A stretch of DNA of 64,000 nucleotides from Woeseiaceae bacterium (GCA_028289545.1 JANQPG010000050.1:1-64000), one strand, 5' to 3'. Shown: positions 42,845 through 51,433, counted from the first letter of the stretch. A program made the numbers and translations. Notes: a model not told the origin generated them from the sequence alone.

Positions 42845-42999
42845 CCTGAATACTGACTTCGATGCCGCGGGGCTGTGGTTTCTACCTACGGCAAACCAAA
42901 GGTTTCGACGGCGTTGTTCGCTAAAATAGAACCCGACGCGGCGACCTCGGAAATCTCCGAATCCGAGCCGGGAACCCAACCATTAAGAGGACGACTATC

Positions 43000-44052
43000 T
43001 TGAAGATTGTGCGTACGTGCCGGGCTGCCTTCGTAGGTCCGCTGTTCGTTGGCGGGTTGCTGACGACGACCGCTGCAGCGGCTGCCGAACCCTTCACTTT
43101 CGAGCTGGATGCCGCCTACGATCATAGCGAGTTCACGTCGTCGGGCGAGGTCATCGTTGGCCTGAATCCGATCCAGCGACAATCGTTTCGAACCGTCAGC
43201 GACGACGACTCCACGCGCTTGTCCGCTGTCTGGTATTACAACGGCGCCGACGCGGGCGACGGTCCCTTGAGTCGCGCGGGTTTCACCAGCCGCGCGTCGT
43301 CGCTGGGTCTGTCGTTTACCGACTCGGACGGCGGCGGGGTCACCGCGTTCAGCGTCGCTCCGATCGGGGTCATTCCGGATCCGCCGATCGTCGTCCCGTC
43401 GCTTCCGGAGCCGCCGATTTTCTTACCCGACCCTCCGCCTTTTACCCCGATTGCATTCGATCCGCCGAGCACGGACAGTACGCAGGTCTCGCTGGACGCT
43501 CGCCACGTTTTTAAATCCACGGGTTGGTACGTGTTCGGCTCGGCATCTTATGATGACAGTGACACCGGCGGCTTAGACAGCTCCGCAGAATCCACGCGCC
43601 TGCTGGCAGGTTTCGGCCGATACGTAGGCAAGACGACGAGCCTCGATCTTGCGGTGCTGCACGTCGACAGCGAACTGCAATTTGGGCTCACCGAGTTCAG
43701 CGACAGCACGACGGAATGGCTGCTGGGGCTCACGCACATTGCCGACTGGGGCGGTAACTGGCAGTACGGCGTCGATCTTGCGATTTCCACCGTGGAGCGT
43801 TTCGGCAACGACGGTAGCGTCAGCCTGCGCGGGTCGCTGTACCCCAACCGGTCCGTCGCTGTCGGCCTCGACGTCGTTACCTCGATCGAATCCGCGCTCG
43901 ACGAAGGCACGAGATACGGCGCTTTCGTGAGCTGGTTCGCCACACCGAGGCTCGAGTTGTTTGCCGAAGTGTCGACGATTGAGCCGCTGTCCAACCTCGG
44001 CCTGAAGTCGGAAGAGGACAGCTACGGTATCGGTATTCGCCTGCGACTCTAG
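43000..44052 (+). CDS. Putative outer-membrane beta-barrel protein
   Basis: 350 aa from a TTG start with AAGAGGA upstream. A signal peptide (about residues 1-29, ending TAAAAAE) is followed by alternating-hydrophobicity strands and a C-terminus of the form YGIGIRLRL, typical of outer-membrane barrels. Residues 121-157 are an unusual Pro-rich stretch (about 13 prolines), probably a surface or periplasmic loop. No family is recognised; it might be a small porin. A -10-like TAAAAT lies near 42921. A second copy of its last bases follows the stop. Confidence 0.65.
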   Translation: MKIVRTCRAAFVGPLFVGGLLTTTAAAAAEPFTFELDAAYDHSEFTSSGEVIVGLNPIQRQSFRTVSDDDSTRLSAVWYYNGADAGDGPLSRAGFTSRASSLGLSFTDSDGGGVTAFSVAPIGVIPDPPIVVPSLPEPPIFLPDPPPFTPIAFDPPSTDSTQVSLDARHVFKSTGWYVFGSASYDDSDTGGLDSSAESTRLLAGFGRYVGKTTSLDLAVLHVDSELQFGLTEFSDSTTEWLLGLTHIADWGGNWQYGVDLAISTVERFGNDGSVSLRGSLYPNRSVAVGLDVVTSIESALDEGTRYGAFVSWFATPRLELFAEVSTIEPLSNLGLKSEEDSYGIGIRLRL

Positions 44053-44076
44053 GAGTATTCGCCTGCGGCTCCGGGA
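44032..44076 (+). repeat. Second copy of the 3' end of the barrel-protein gene
   Basis: The last 23 bases over the stop (44032-44054) recur 22 bases on (44054-44076), with 19 of 23 identical and all four differences transitions. In the second copy the stop TAG reads CGG. It encodes the same IRLRL terminal strand. Confidence 0.65.
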
Positions 44077-44106
44077 ACTGCGTCAGGAACGCTCTTCGAG
44101 TTCCCG
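44072..44106. terminator. Possible hairpin between convergent genes
   Basis: CGGGAACT (44072-44079) and AGTTCCCG (44099-44106) can form a perfect 8-bp stem with a 19-base loop between the convergent barrel-protein and TPR genes. No T-tract follows on either strand, so termination is uncertain. Confidence 0.3.
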
Positions 44107-45282
44107 CAGTAGTCCCCTGACCTGTCCACGCAGCTGATCTGAACGCTCCGCCAGCTTCAGATACTCGCGCGCCTTGTCTCGCTCGCCCGCGCGCATGGCC
44201 GTGAGACCCGTGAGCATCTGCAGGCGATGTTGCGCCTCACCCTCAGCTTCCTCCATGGCCAGCGTGTTCTCGAAAGCTTCGAACGAACGCCGCCACTCGG
44301 CGTCCTCGAAATGAATGCTTGCGAGGAACTCCCAGGCCTTGGCGTCCGGGCGCAGTTCCAGTGACTTCCATAACGCCGTCTTCGCGCGCTCACGTTCACG
44401 GGCAAGCATCCACAAATCGCCGAGCCGCCGCCACGTGTCGGCATCGCTCTCGACGCGTTGCTCCTCGAGCCACAGTTCGAGTTTGCGGGCGGCTTTCTCG
44501 GGCACCGACAGATTGCCGTACAACGATGCGACGCGGCGCAGGTCGGATTCTTCGGTCAGCGCACCGGCATGGCCGGCAACCTCGAGCGTCGCGAGCGCCG
44601 GCGCGTAGTCCTCGAGCCGCATGTGATGGCTCGCCAGCAGACGCCAGTACTGTTCTTCGTCGGGGTCCCGGTCGAGCAGCTCCACGACCACACGCTTGGC
44701 AGCCGCATATTCTTCGCGATCGAAGAGTATCTGATAGTACAGACGCAGCCAGTTGTTGGGCGGATTCGTCGATTCGTTGACGGCGCGGCTAATGTAGGTT
44801 TCGGCTTCGTCGAGATAGCCGGACTGATAGTTTGCGTAGGCCACGGAAAACAGCTGTGCCGGCTTCGGCGGCTCCTCGACCACGGCCAGCCAATCGTTGA
44901 ACATGCGGCGCGCCAGGTCGTATTCCTCTTCCGCAAGCACAATCTGCGCATAGAACATCTTGAGACTGCCGACCAGTTCGTCGGGTAGTCCTGACATCTC
45001 TAGCGCAGCCTCGAGCGGCGCGCGTGCGTCCTCCTGCTTGCCCATCATGACGGCCGTGTGGGCCAGGTACTGGTTAGCCAGCGCAAAGTCGTGCGGTTTG
45101 GAGCGGGTCGCTTCGATCAACTCTTCGAGTTTTTCGACAGCCTCGCCGTAACGCTCTTCCTCCCAGAGCTCCTGCACGTCCATGAGCTTGACGAACGTGG
45201 TCCTCGACGCCTTGGAATCCGCCGCGGCGACACCGCCAACGAGGGTAAACACCAGCAGCACGAGCAGCAGTAAAACTCTCAC
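44083..45282 (-). CDS. Periplasmic TPR protein of the TonB energiser operon
   Basis: 399 aa. A signal peptide (residues 1-21, LLLLVLLVFTLVGGVAAA) is followed by several tetratricopeptide-like helix pairs covering most of the protein. Such TPR proteins close ExbB/ExbD/TonB operons of the DUF3450 type and resemble the accessory proteins of Vibrio/Shewanella TonB2-like systems. It overlaps the tonB gene by four bases. Its partner is probably the energised TonB complex, but the role is inferred from context. Confidence 0.8.
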   Translation of the reverse strand: MRVLLLLVLLVFTLVGGVAAADSKASRTTFVKLMDVQELWEEERYGEAVEKLEELIEATRSKPHDFALANQYLAHTAVMMGKQEDARAPLEAALEMSGLPDELVGSLKMFYAQIVLAEEEYDLARRMFNDWLAVVEEPPKPAQLFSVAYANYQSGYLDEAETYISRAVNESTNPPNNWLRLYYQILFDREEYAAAKRVVVELLDRDPDEEQYWRLLASHHMRLEDYAPALATLEVAGHAGALTEESDLRRVASLYGNLSVPEKAARKLELWLEEQRVESDADTWRRLGDLWMLARERERAKTALWKSLELRPDAKAWEFLASIHFEDAEWRRSFEAFENTLAMEEAEGEAQHRLQMLTGLTAMRAGERDKAREYLKLAERSDQLRGQVRGLLRELEERS

Positions 45283-45905
45283 CGGTCTTCCTCCGCGAGC
45301 ACAAAGGTCACTCTACTGATTGCGACGACACGGGCGGCCTTGCCGTCGCGGATCTGCGGCTGAAACTTCCAGCGCAACACCGCGCGAAGCGCCGCGCGAT
45401 CGAAAATGCGCGGGGGATCGGCGCGCAGTACTTCGGGATCTTCCACTGAACCGGTCTCGGTCACGATGAAGCGCAGCAGCACAAAACCCTCGATTTCGTC
45501 AGCGAGCGCTTTCATCGGGTATTCAGGCGGCACACGCACGAGCGGTGTCAGCTCGCGGGCCAGCGCTATGCCGCCGAGATCGAGCCCAATGTCTATGTCG
45601 AATTGCGGCACGTCGAGCGTGAGATCACCGAGGGTGCCGGAGCCGGCCGCCGACAGCCGCTCGAGGTCCTTCTGAACTTCGCTCTGCGGTTTTTGCGGCG
45701 CGTTCGGATCGCGACGCGAGCGGACCTCGCGGGACTCCTCCTGCATACGAATGAAGTTGGCGATATCGAAGTCTTCGGTCGGCGTCAGCCTCACACGCTT
45801 GAAGCCCACCATAAGCTCGATCGCCGTAAACAACACGACGTTCACGAGTAGCGCGCTCAATATGATCATCGGCAGGCGCGCACCGGGTTTGAGTACCCCC
45901 TGCAC
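45279..45905 (-). CDS. tonB: TonB-like energy transducer
   Basis: 208 aa. One N-terminal membrane helix (about residues 12-33) is followed by a short periplasmic spacer without the long Pro-Glu/Pro-Lys repeats of classical TonB, then a TonB C-terminal domain (YPMKALADEIEGFVLLRFIVTE, FDRAALRAVLRWKFQP). It transmits proton-motive force to outer-membrane receptors. The short spacer is typical of TonB2-type systems that need accessory proteins. It starts two bases after the exbD stop. Confidence 0.88.
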   Translation of the reverse strand: MQGVLKPGARLPMIILSALLVNVVLFTAIELMVGFKRVRLTPTEDFDIANFIRMQEESREVRSRRDPNAPQKPQSEVQKDLERLSAAGSGTLGDLTLDVPQFDIDIGLDLGGIALARELTPLVRVPPEYPMKALADEIEGFVLLRFIVTETGSVEDPEVLRADPPRIFDRAALRAVLRWKFQPQIRDGKAARVVAISRVTFVLAEEDR

Positions 45906-45907
45906 GA

Positions 45908-46321
45908 CTACTGCCCCGGTGGCGTAGCGGCAACCGCCACGTTCTCGACGCCGGCGAGGCGCGCCTGATCCAGCACCTCGATCACGAGGCCGGTTCTTGA
46001 CTGGTCGTCGGCCAATATGACCACCGCGCCTTCCGGGTTTTCAGCGTGCAGCCGCTCGACGTGGCCGCGCACGCTGCGCGGGTCGACGCGCTGACGGTCG
46101 ACCCACACTTCGTCGTTTTCGGTTACGGCAATCATGATGTTGGCCTGCTGCTTGGTCTGCGCCGTCCTCGCGCTGGGCCGTTCGATCTCGACGCCGGCCT
46201 CCTTGATGAAGGAGGCATTAACGGCAAAAAAGATCAGCAGGATGAACACCATGTCGATGAGCGGCGTAATGTTGAGCGCCGTCGGTCCGGCCTCGGATTT
46301 GAGATGATCGCGCGTTGCCAC
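45908..46321 (-). CDS. exbD: ExbD proton-channel subunit
   Basis: 137 aa. It has the single N-terminal helix with the essential aspartate in NITPLIDMVFILLIFF, then a periplasmic domain ending EVLDQARLAGVENVAVAATP. It couples proton flow to TonB together with ExbB. It overlaps the small exbB stop by one base. Length and motifs are standard. Confidence 0.94.
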   Translation of the reverse strand: MATRDHLKSEAGPTALNITPLIDMVFILLIFFAVNASFIKEAGVEIERPSARTAQTKQQANIMIAVTENDEVWVDRQRVDPRSVRGHVERLHAENPEGAVVILADDQSRTGLVIEVLDQARLAGVENVAVAATPPGQ

Positions 46322-46845
46322 TATTGACTCTCCACGAGTTCCGCCTCGAAACGCCGCGCCATATCCTCTGCGCGGTTCTCGAGATCGGACACAAAATACA
46401 AACCCGACAGCGCCGTGAACAAACCTGCCATTGTCGTCACGAGCGCTTCCGAGATACCGGAAGCCATTCCGCGGGTGTTACCCGTTCCAAATACCGTAAT
46501 GACGTCGAACACCTTGATCATTCCCGACACGGTGCCGAGCAGCCCCAATAGCGGCAGAATGGTCGTGAGCGCGTTCAGCGCCGGCAGATTGCGGCTGGCC
46601 TCGGCACGTAAGTCGGCGACCAGGGCACTGATCCGGGTGAACGAGCGCGGCCCGCCCGCGGTCGACGATGCCGTCCACTCCTCGAGTAGCGATGCCCGGA
46701 ATGCCGGCAGCTCGCGAAACAGCGACCAGTAGCGCTCGACGATCAGGAGCCAGAGGAGAATCGACGCCAGCAGGATCGCCCAGAGCGTGTAGCCCCCCTG
46801 GTCGAAGAGGCTCGAAAGACCTTCGACGTAGTTAGCCCAAACCAT
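46321..46845 (-). CDS. exbB: ExbB/TolQ-type proton-channel subunit (small)
   Basis: 174 aa with three membrane helices. It has the conserved GLLGTVSGMIKVFDVI and SEALVTTMAGLFTA segments of the MotA/TolQ/ExbB family. It is the short ExbB that partners ExbD. It overlaps the preceding large ExbB gene by 14 bases. Having two ExbB-type genes in a row is the hallmark of TonB2-type systems. Confidence 0.94.
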   Translation of the reverse strand: MVWANYVEGLSSLFDQGGYTLWAILLASILLWLLIVERYWSLFRELPAFRASLLEEWTASSTAGGPRSFTRISALVADLRAEASRNLPALNALTTILPLLGLLGTVSGMIKVFDVITVFGTGNTRGMASGISEALVTTMAGLFTALSGLYFVSDLENRAEDMARRFEAELVESQ

Positions 46846-48166
46846 GATTCGTCAACATGTCGCTGTTGTGCTTGCCGAGTTTCTCGACGAGCCGGTTTAC
46901 CTGCCCGGTCAACAGCGAATGCAGCAGCACGAGCGGTATCGCGACGGCCAGACCGAGTTGCGTCGTCACCAGGGCCTGCGAGATCCCGCCCGACATGAGC
47001 TTGGGATCGCCGGTCCCGAACAGCGTGATCGACTGGAACGTCTCGATCATGCCGGTCACCGTCCCCAGCAGCCCCAGCAGCGGGCTGACGGCCGCAAGCA
47101 CGGCAAGCGTCGGCAGGCCCCGGTTCAACAGGGAGCTTTCTTCGGCCAGTTGCTCGTCAAGGCGGATGGCTGCGGCTTCCTGGTCGTCACCCTGGTGCTC
47201 GACCATGATGCGCTGCAAGCGACCCAGCGGATTGCTTTCGCTGGGGTCTTCCGAATTGGCCTGCTGTTCGACCGCTCGCTTCGCCAGGAACAGGCCGATT
47301 GCACGACGCAACACGATCAGGACACCCACGCCGCCAAGTATCAGAATCAGATAGCCGATCCCGCCGCCCTGTTGCACGCGCTCGCCAACATCCGGCGACT
47401 GCACCATCAGGCTCAGGATTGCGCCTTTTGACGGGTCAAGCGCCATGGCCGCCACGCCGCTGTCCGTGCGCGAGAGGTCAGCCGCCATGCGCTGAAACCG
47501 CGCGGGCGGCTGGCGGCTCAGCTCGACGAGTTTGCGTGAATCCGGCAGGTAGCGCAGGTAGGCGCCATTGCTCACAGCCGTAAACACGCCGACGCGCGTC
47601 ACGGCCTGTTCTGCTTCCTCACCCTGCGGCTTGATGACCGTGTTGTTGAACGTGACCACCTTGCCCGACTCGCTAATTTCCGAGAGGACGTTGGTCCACA
47701 GCTGTTTGATGTCGTCAATGCTCGGCGGTTGCTCGCCTTTCCCCAGCCGTTCGAGAAACTCCGATCGCCCCGCCTGCTCGGCCGCCACGAGCGAATTCTT
47801 GAGCACGCTGTTGGCGTTCAACGCCGTCTGCCGAACAATCGCAAACAAATCGTTGAGGTCGCCTGCCCGCTCACGCAGCTCACCTTCGTAGCGGGTGAGC
47901 GTTTGTTCGTTGGTCTCGTATTCCACCCGCAGCGCATCGGCGCGCGCGTTCGCGCGGGCCAGCGCATCCCGGGCGTCCTGGAGCAGCACTGCCTGCTCCT
48001 CCCTCGCGGCAAGAAAGCGCTCGATACGCGCCTCGTCGAATTGCGCTTCCCGGAAAGCCTCCTGACGAACCGACTCGACCAGCTGGTCGATATCTTCAAT
48101 GCTTGCGTCGGCAGCCGACGCGAAGAACTGGCCTGCGACCAGCGCAATACAGAGCGAAAGCCTCAT
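46832..48166 (-). CDS. Large ExbB-like protein with periplasmic coiled coil (TtpC type)
   Basis: 444 aa from ATG 48166, which overlaps the DUF3450 stop. A signal peptide (MRLSLCIALVAGQFFASAADA) leads into an approximately 200-residue periplasmic region rich in coiled coil (AREEQAVLLQDARDALARANARAD). The membrane-embedded MotA/TolQ/ExbB domain follows with LLGLLGTVTGMIETFQSIT and SQALVTTQLGLAVAIP. It matches TtpC of Vibrio TonB2 systems in design. The frame extends upstream to 48283, but that segment is Arg/Ala-rich and lacks a signal. Confidence 0.87.
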   Translation of the reverse strand: MRLSLCIALVAGQFFASAADASIEDIDQLVESVRQEAFREAQFDEARIERFLAAREEQAVLLQDARDALARANARADALRVEYETNEQTLTRYEGELRERAGDLNDLFAIVRQTALNANSVLKNSLVAAEQAGRSEFLERLGKGEQPPSIDDIKQLWTNVLSEISESGKVVTFNNTVIKPQGEEAEQAVTRVGVFTAVSNGAYLRYLPDSRKLVELSRQPPARFQRMAADLSRTDSGVAAMALDPSKGAILSLMVQSPDVGERVQQGGGIGYLILILGGVGVLIVLRRAIGLFLAKRAVEQQANSEDPSESNPLGRLQRIMVEHQGDDQEAAAIRLDEQLAEESSLLNRGLPTLAVLAAVSPLLGLLGTVTGMIETFQSITLFGTGDPKLMSGGISQALVTTQLGLAVAIPLVLLHSLLTGQVNRLVEKLGKHNSDMLTNHGLG

Positions 48167-48948
48167 TGACGCACCTCCGGAGCGGGAACGGGAAGTCGGA
48201 CCAGATCGGGCGGCAGCTGCTTCCTTGCGATGCGGATAGCGCGCTCCAGCGGCTGCAGGTACTCGCTGCCCAGTTGCTCCCAACGATCGCTAACGTTGTC
48301 GTAGTAGCCGATCTCGAGACCGTCGAGCGTCATGTAGTAAAGCCCGAGTCGGCCGAAGCGCAGGAAGTTCACGGTCCGCGGCGTCGCCCCGTCGTCATTG
48401 AGCTCCGCTTCGTACGCCTCGATCGTATGCCCGTAGTCGAGCTCGATCTGGTAGGCCTCGCTGACCCGCCGGTACTTCTCCGACGTCGGCACCTCCGGAC
48501 GCCCCATGAGCTTCCTGAGTTCCTCGATCCTGAGCGAACGCTCGCGTTCGAGAAACGGCATGTCGAGCGCAACAAATTCTTCGAGCACTTCGATCTGACG
48601 GACAATCAGCGGCAGGATGCGTCGCTTGGTCACCTCGATATCGTCGAACTGTCGCTCGTAATCCGCGAGTTCGACACGCTGGGTCTCCACCAGTTGCTCC
48701 AGCTGTGCGTTGTAGGCGTCCAGGTCGGAAACCTGCGCCATGGCTTGCCGGTACTCTTCGAGCATTTCGCGGGTAGCGTCATCGAGTTCGTCGATACGGC
48801 GCTGAGCCGCGGCACTGGCGTCGATGCTGTCGGACTGCAGGTCGACGGCATCGCTGACGCTTTGCTGGGCGCCAGCGGGCAATACGACGGAGTAAGCGAC
48901 GATTGTGCTGGCGAATATGGACAGAAGCCGCTTGTGCGCGGTATTCAT
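48163..48948 (-). CDS. DUF3450 periplasmic coiled-coil protein
   Basis: 261 aa from ATG 48948, with GAGG nine bases upstream. A signal peptide (about residues 1-28, ending LPAGAQ) is followed by a long coiled coil (QLEQLVETQRVELADYERQF) and the conserved DUF3450 core VRQIEVLEEFVALDMPFLERERSLRIEEL. It is the first gene of the six-gene TonB energiser operon. The family is consistently found with TtpC-type ExbB but has no proven biochemical role; a bridging function in the periplasm is an inference. Confidence 0.88.
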   Translation of the reverse strand: MNTAHKRLLSIFASTIVAYSVVLPAGAQQSVSDAVDLQSDSIDASAAAQRRIDELDDATREMLEEYRQAMAQVSDLDAYNAQLEQLVETQRVELADYERQFDDIEVTKRRILPLIVRQIEVLEEFVALDMPFLERERSLRIEELRKLMGRPEVPTSEKYRRVSEAYQIELDYGHTIEAYEAELNDDGATPRTVNFLRFGRLGLYYMTLDGLEIGYYDNVSDRWEQLGSEYLQPLERAIRIARKQLPPDLVRLPVPAPEVRQ

Positions 48949-49231
48949 GCTGTTGGCCCTCGTGTTGTTGCCGGCTTCCATGTCCGTCGGGTTTTGTCGG
49001 CATCGCCTTCTGGCTTCCCGCCGGCGATGTCTGGCCTTCTTGCTCTTTCAGTGTAGAAGGACGAATGACGCAACAGCCTCAGGGAAACTACCTAGCGGGA
49101 CTTCGCATGGCGCTAGCGACTTGAATTCCCCGGAAGAGGACAGCAATTTTGTAGACCTACCGTCACGAATTCGTCATCTGCGCTTTGTACGGTCGCAGGC
49201 CGTCTCGAAAAAATGCTCGCGAGGGAAATCG

Positions 49232-50053
49232 ATGTCCGACAAGGAAGTGGTCTCTGCCAACGGAATGCCGCAGCTGGTGCCGTCGCACTACAACCTCACG
49301 TTCCTGGGCGTGGGCGGCCCGGGCGCCGAACTCGGACCGGTGGCCGTACTCGAGCGCGGCAACCGGCCGCTACTGACGATCGACTGCCCACCCGGCATGC
49401 TCGACGCCTATCTGGACCGCTATCGGCAGGCGCCCCGCGCGTTGTACATCACACACACGCATCTCGACCATATCGGCGGCATGGAGGAACTGTTCCACCA
49501 CACGATCGACGCCGCGATATCTGATCCCGCGCAACGCATACGCCTGTTTGCTCACGCGGGCATTGTGCCGTCCCTGCAGGACAGGCTCGTATGCAATCGC
49601 TTCATTCGTGCCGAGGGCGGCGTCAACTTCTGGGATGCGTTCCAACTCGTACCGGTCAGCCGCGGCTTCTGGCTCAACAGGCACTGGTTCGATGTCTTCG
49701 AATCCCGGCACATGCAGCCGCGGTTCTGCTACGGGCTCGCGCTGGAAACCTGTTTCGTCTACACGGGCGACACGCGGCCGATTCCGGAAGTGCTCAAATA
49801 CGTGGCCGCGGCGGGAGAAACGGTGTTTCACGATTGCGGCGTCCGCGCCAATCCCGCGCACAGCGGTTTCGTCGACCTGCTTGACGAGTATCCGGAGGAG
49901 CTCCTGAACCGCATCGTGTGCTACCACTACGGCTCGGCGGCAGAGGCCAATACGCTGCAGAGCCACGGATTTCGTACCGCCCCTCCCGGTCAGCGCATCC
50001 GGCTTCCGGAGCCTTCGAGGTTACGGCAGCTCGAGGAGCGTCGGGCCTCGTAG
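49232..50053 (+). CDS. Metallo-beta-lactamase-fold hydrolase
   Basis: 273 aa from ATG 49232, with GAGGG six bases upstream. The frame runs back to 48905, but the added part overlaps the divergent DUF3450 gene and does not look like protein. The zinc motif THTHLDHIGG (HxHxDH), a downstream Asp in VYTGDTRP and FHDCGV, and the final His in CYHYG fit the ribonuclease-Z-like branch of the superfamily. The substrate is unknown. It is convergent with the hemolysin-III gene, 11 bases away. Confidence 0.8.
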   Translation: MSDKEVVSANGMPQLVPSHYNLTFLGVGGPGAELGPVAVLERGNRPLLTIDCPPGMLDAYLDRYRQAPRALYITHTHLDHIGGMEELFHHTIDAAISDPAQRIRLFAHAGIVPSLQDRLVCNRFIRAEGGVNFWDAFQLVPVSRGFWLNRHWFDVFESRHMQPRFCYGLALETCFVYTGDTRPIPEVLKYVAAAGETVFHDCGVRANPAHSGFVDLLDEYPEELLNRIVCYHYGSAAEANTLQSHGFRTAPPGQRIRLPEPSRLRQLEERRAS

Positions 50054-50064
50054 CGCCGCGGCGG

Positions 50065-50715
50065 CTAACCGAGCGGCAGGACGTAGCCGTAAACCGCCAC
50101 GAAGTGGCAAACGCTGCCGCCCAGCACGAACACATGAAATACAGGGTGCCCCCAGGGCAGCCTCGGGACGGCGTAGATCAGCGCCCCGGCGGTGTACACG
50201 AAACCGCCGGCGACGAGCCACCACAGCCCTGCGCCGCTAAACGCGTCCAGCAGCGGCTGGATAGCGAACAGGATCATCCAGCCCATGGCGACGTAAGCGA
50301 GCGTCGACACGATTCTGAACCGGCCTGCGTAGAACAGCTTGAGCACAACACCGACCGCCGCAAGCGACCACGCCACGGCAAACAGGACCCAACCGACCGT
50401 ACCGCCCAGCGTTATCAGCGCAAACGGTGTATAGGTCCCCGCGATCAGCAGATAGATGGCGGCGTGATCGATGGCCCGCCAGCGGCGGCGCAGCGTATCC
50501 GTTCGCGCGCTGTGGTAGGCGGTCGACGCGCCGTAAGCGAGTATTAGCGACAGGCCAAACGCACAGACGCTCAGTACATAGAGCAGGCTGCCGTGCGGAG
50601 CCGCTCGCAGGAGGAGCAGCACCAGCGCGAGACAGCTCAATGCCAGTCCCACCGCGTGTGATGCCGCGTTGAAAACTTCTTCCGCGTGCGTGTAGACGGG
50701 CTTGCTGGCAACCAC
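50065..50715 (-). CDS. Hemolysin III / PAQR-family membrane protein
   Basis: 216 aa with seven hydrophobic helices. It has the conserved ASTAYHS, IDHAAIYLLIAGTYTPF and HPVFHVFVLGGSVCHF motifs, including the three metal-binding histidines of the superfamily. Despite the name it is probably an inner-membrane protein with hydrolase-like function, not a toxin. It stands alone, and no specific function can be assigned. Confidence 0.9.
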   Translation of the reverse strand: MVASKPVYTHAEEVFNAASHAVGLALSCLALVLLLLRAAPHGSLLYVLSVCAFGLSLILAYGASTAYHSARTDTLRRRWRAIDHAAIYLLIAGTYTPFALITLGGTVGWVLFAVAWSLAAVGVVLKLFYAGRFRIVSTLAYVAMGWMILFAIQPLLDAFSGAGLWWLVAGGFVYTAGALIYAVPRLPWGHPVFHVFVLGGSVCHFVAVYGYVLPLG

Positions 50716-50851
50716 GGCTGGCTCGGGACCTCTGTGTGGAACGACTCGGGCAGCTTAACCCGCGCGCTGGCGCGGATGATTTGGAAATCGCGCCAACCGA
50801 CGCTCTAAAGCCGCGGACTCGGGCCGCGCCCTCGAATCGCCGCGGTTTCGG

Positions 50852-51055
50852 TCAGGCAGCGACCCGCGTCTCGGCCCCTATCGACTCGGCGTTTGCCGAA
50901 AACGAGGGAAACTCCGCGTTGGCCAGGGATTTCTCCGCAGCCGGCGCGACGACGTAGCCGTCGACGATCAGGCAGTCGTCCAGCGCAACCTCGGTATCGG
51001 AGCCGCGAACCCGAATAACCGCGGGGAAGTACGTGTCATCGTAGTTAGTAGCCAT
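50852..51055 (-). CDS. Small protein of unknown function
   Basis: 67 aa (MATNYDDTYFPAVIRVRGSD...). It has a good ribosome binding site (GAGG about six bases upstream) and unbiased, globular-looking composition in the first 40 residues, with a Ser/Ala/Glu-rich end. It has no signal or membrane segment and no recognised family. The 136 bases between it and the hemolysin-III gene look empty. It is probably a real orphan gene, given the start signal and composition. Confidence 0.55.
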   Translation of the reverse strand: MATNYDDTYFPAVIRVRGSDTEVALDDCLIVDGYVVAPAAEKSLANAEFPSFSANAESIGAETRVAA

Positions 51056-51393
51056 ATGCTTGCCTCAATACGCTCGAATAGCAGTGGACCGGCGGGCTCC
51101 CGGCATCAACCCGCCGGTATGGTCGCAACGATCCGTTACGATTGAGTGACTGCAAGGCTTATGCCATGTGCGCGGATTCACACAATCAATCACTTGGCGG
51201 GGCGTTTACGGCTGCCCTGCCCTGTTTATGTGCTTTTGACCGGTCCCCGTGCGTCAGCGCAGTGCAAGCACCCTGCCGGGCGGCCATTGCGCGGAAATTT
51301 TGCGGCGCGAGAGACTGGGCGCACACAGATCTTATATAAATCATTATTTTTATTAATTTTTCTTGAAAATCTTCAGAAATTCAAATTTTTCTG
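51056..51393. other. Gene-free region, AT-rich towards the phasin promoter
   Basis: No credible gene is seen. Open frames here (for example 51142-51339) have implausible composition and no ribosome binding site. From about 51330 the sequence becomes strongly AT-rich, unlike the rest of the window, and leads into the phasin promoter. The left part probably holds the minus-strand promoter of the 67-aa gene. Confidence 0.6.
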
Positions 51394-51433
51394 TTGCAAT
51401 GCAAAATGATTTTGCTATTATTTTGCAGCGCAA
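51394..51433 (+). promoter_or_regulatory. Phasin promoter with two PhaR-like boxes
   Basis: Two palindromes of the TTGC-N3-GCAA type occur: TTGCAATGCAA (51394-51404) and TTGCAGCGCAA (51423-51433), 29 bases apart. The first coincides with a -35 element (TTGCAA), followed by a 16-bp spacer and -10 TATTAT (51416-51421); the second sits just after the -10. PhaR is known to bind TGC-rich repeats at phasin promoters, and phaR itself lies 0.5 kb downstream. PHA-responsive repression is the obvious reading. Confidence 0.7.

Noticed and set aside
49165..49174. Perfect ACGAATTCGT palindrome before the hydrolase gene
   Set aside because: It is short, of a kind that occurs often by chance, and has no second copy or promoter context.
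48905..49231. N-terminal extension of the metallo-beta-lactamase-fold protein
   Set aside because: It overlaps the divergent DUF3450 signal-peptide region and has no family similarity. ATG 49232 has a good ribosome binding site.
51142..51339. A 65-codon ORF upstream of the phasin promoter
   Set aside because: It is Cys-rich with no ribosome binding site and no plausible family; probably non-coding.
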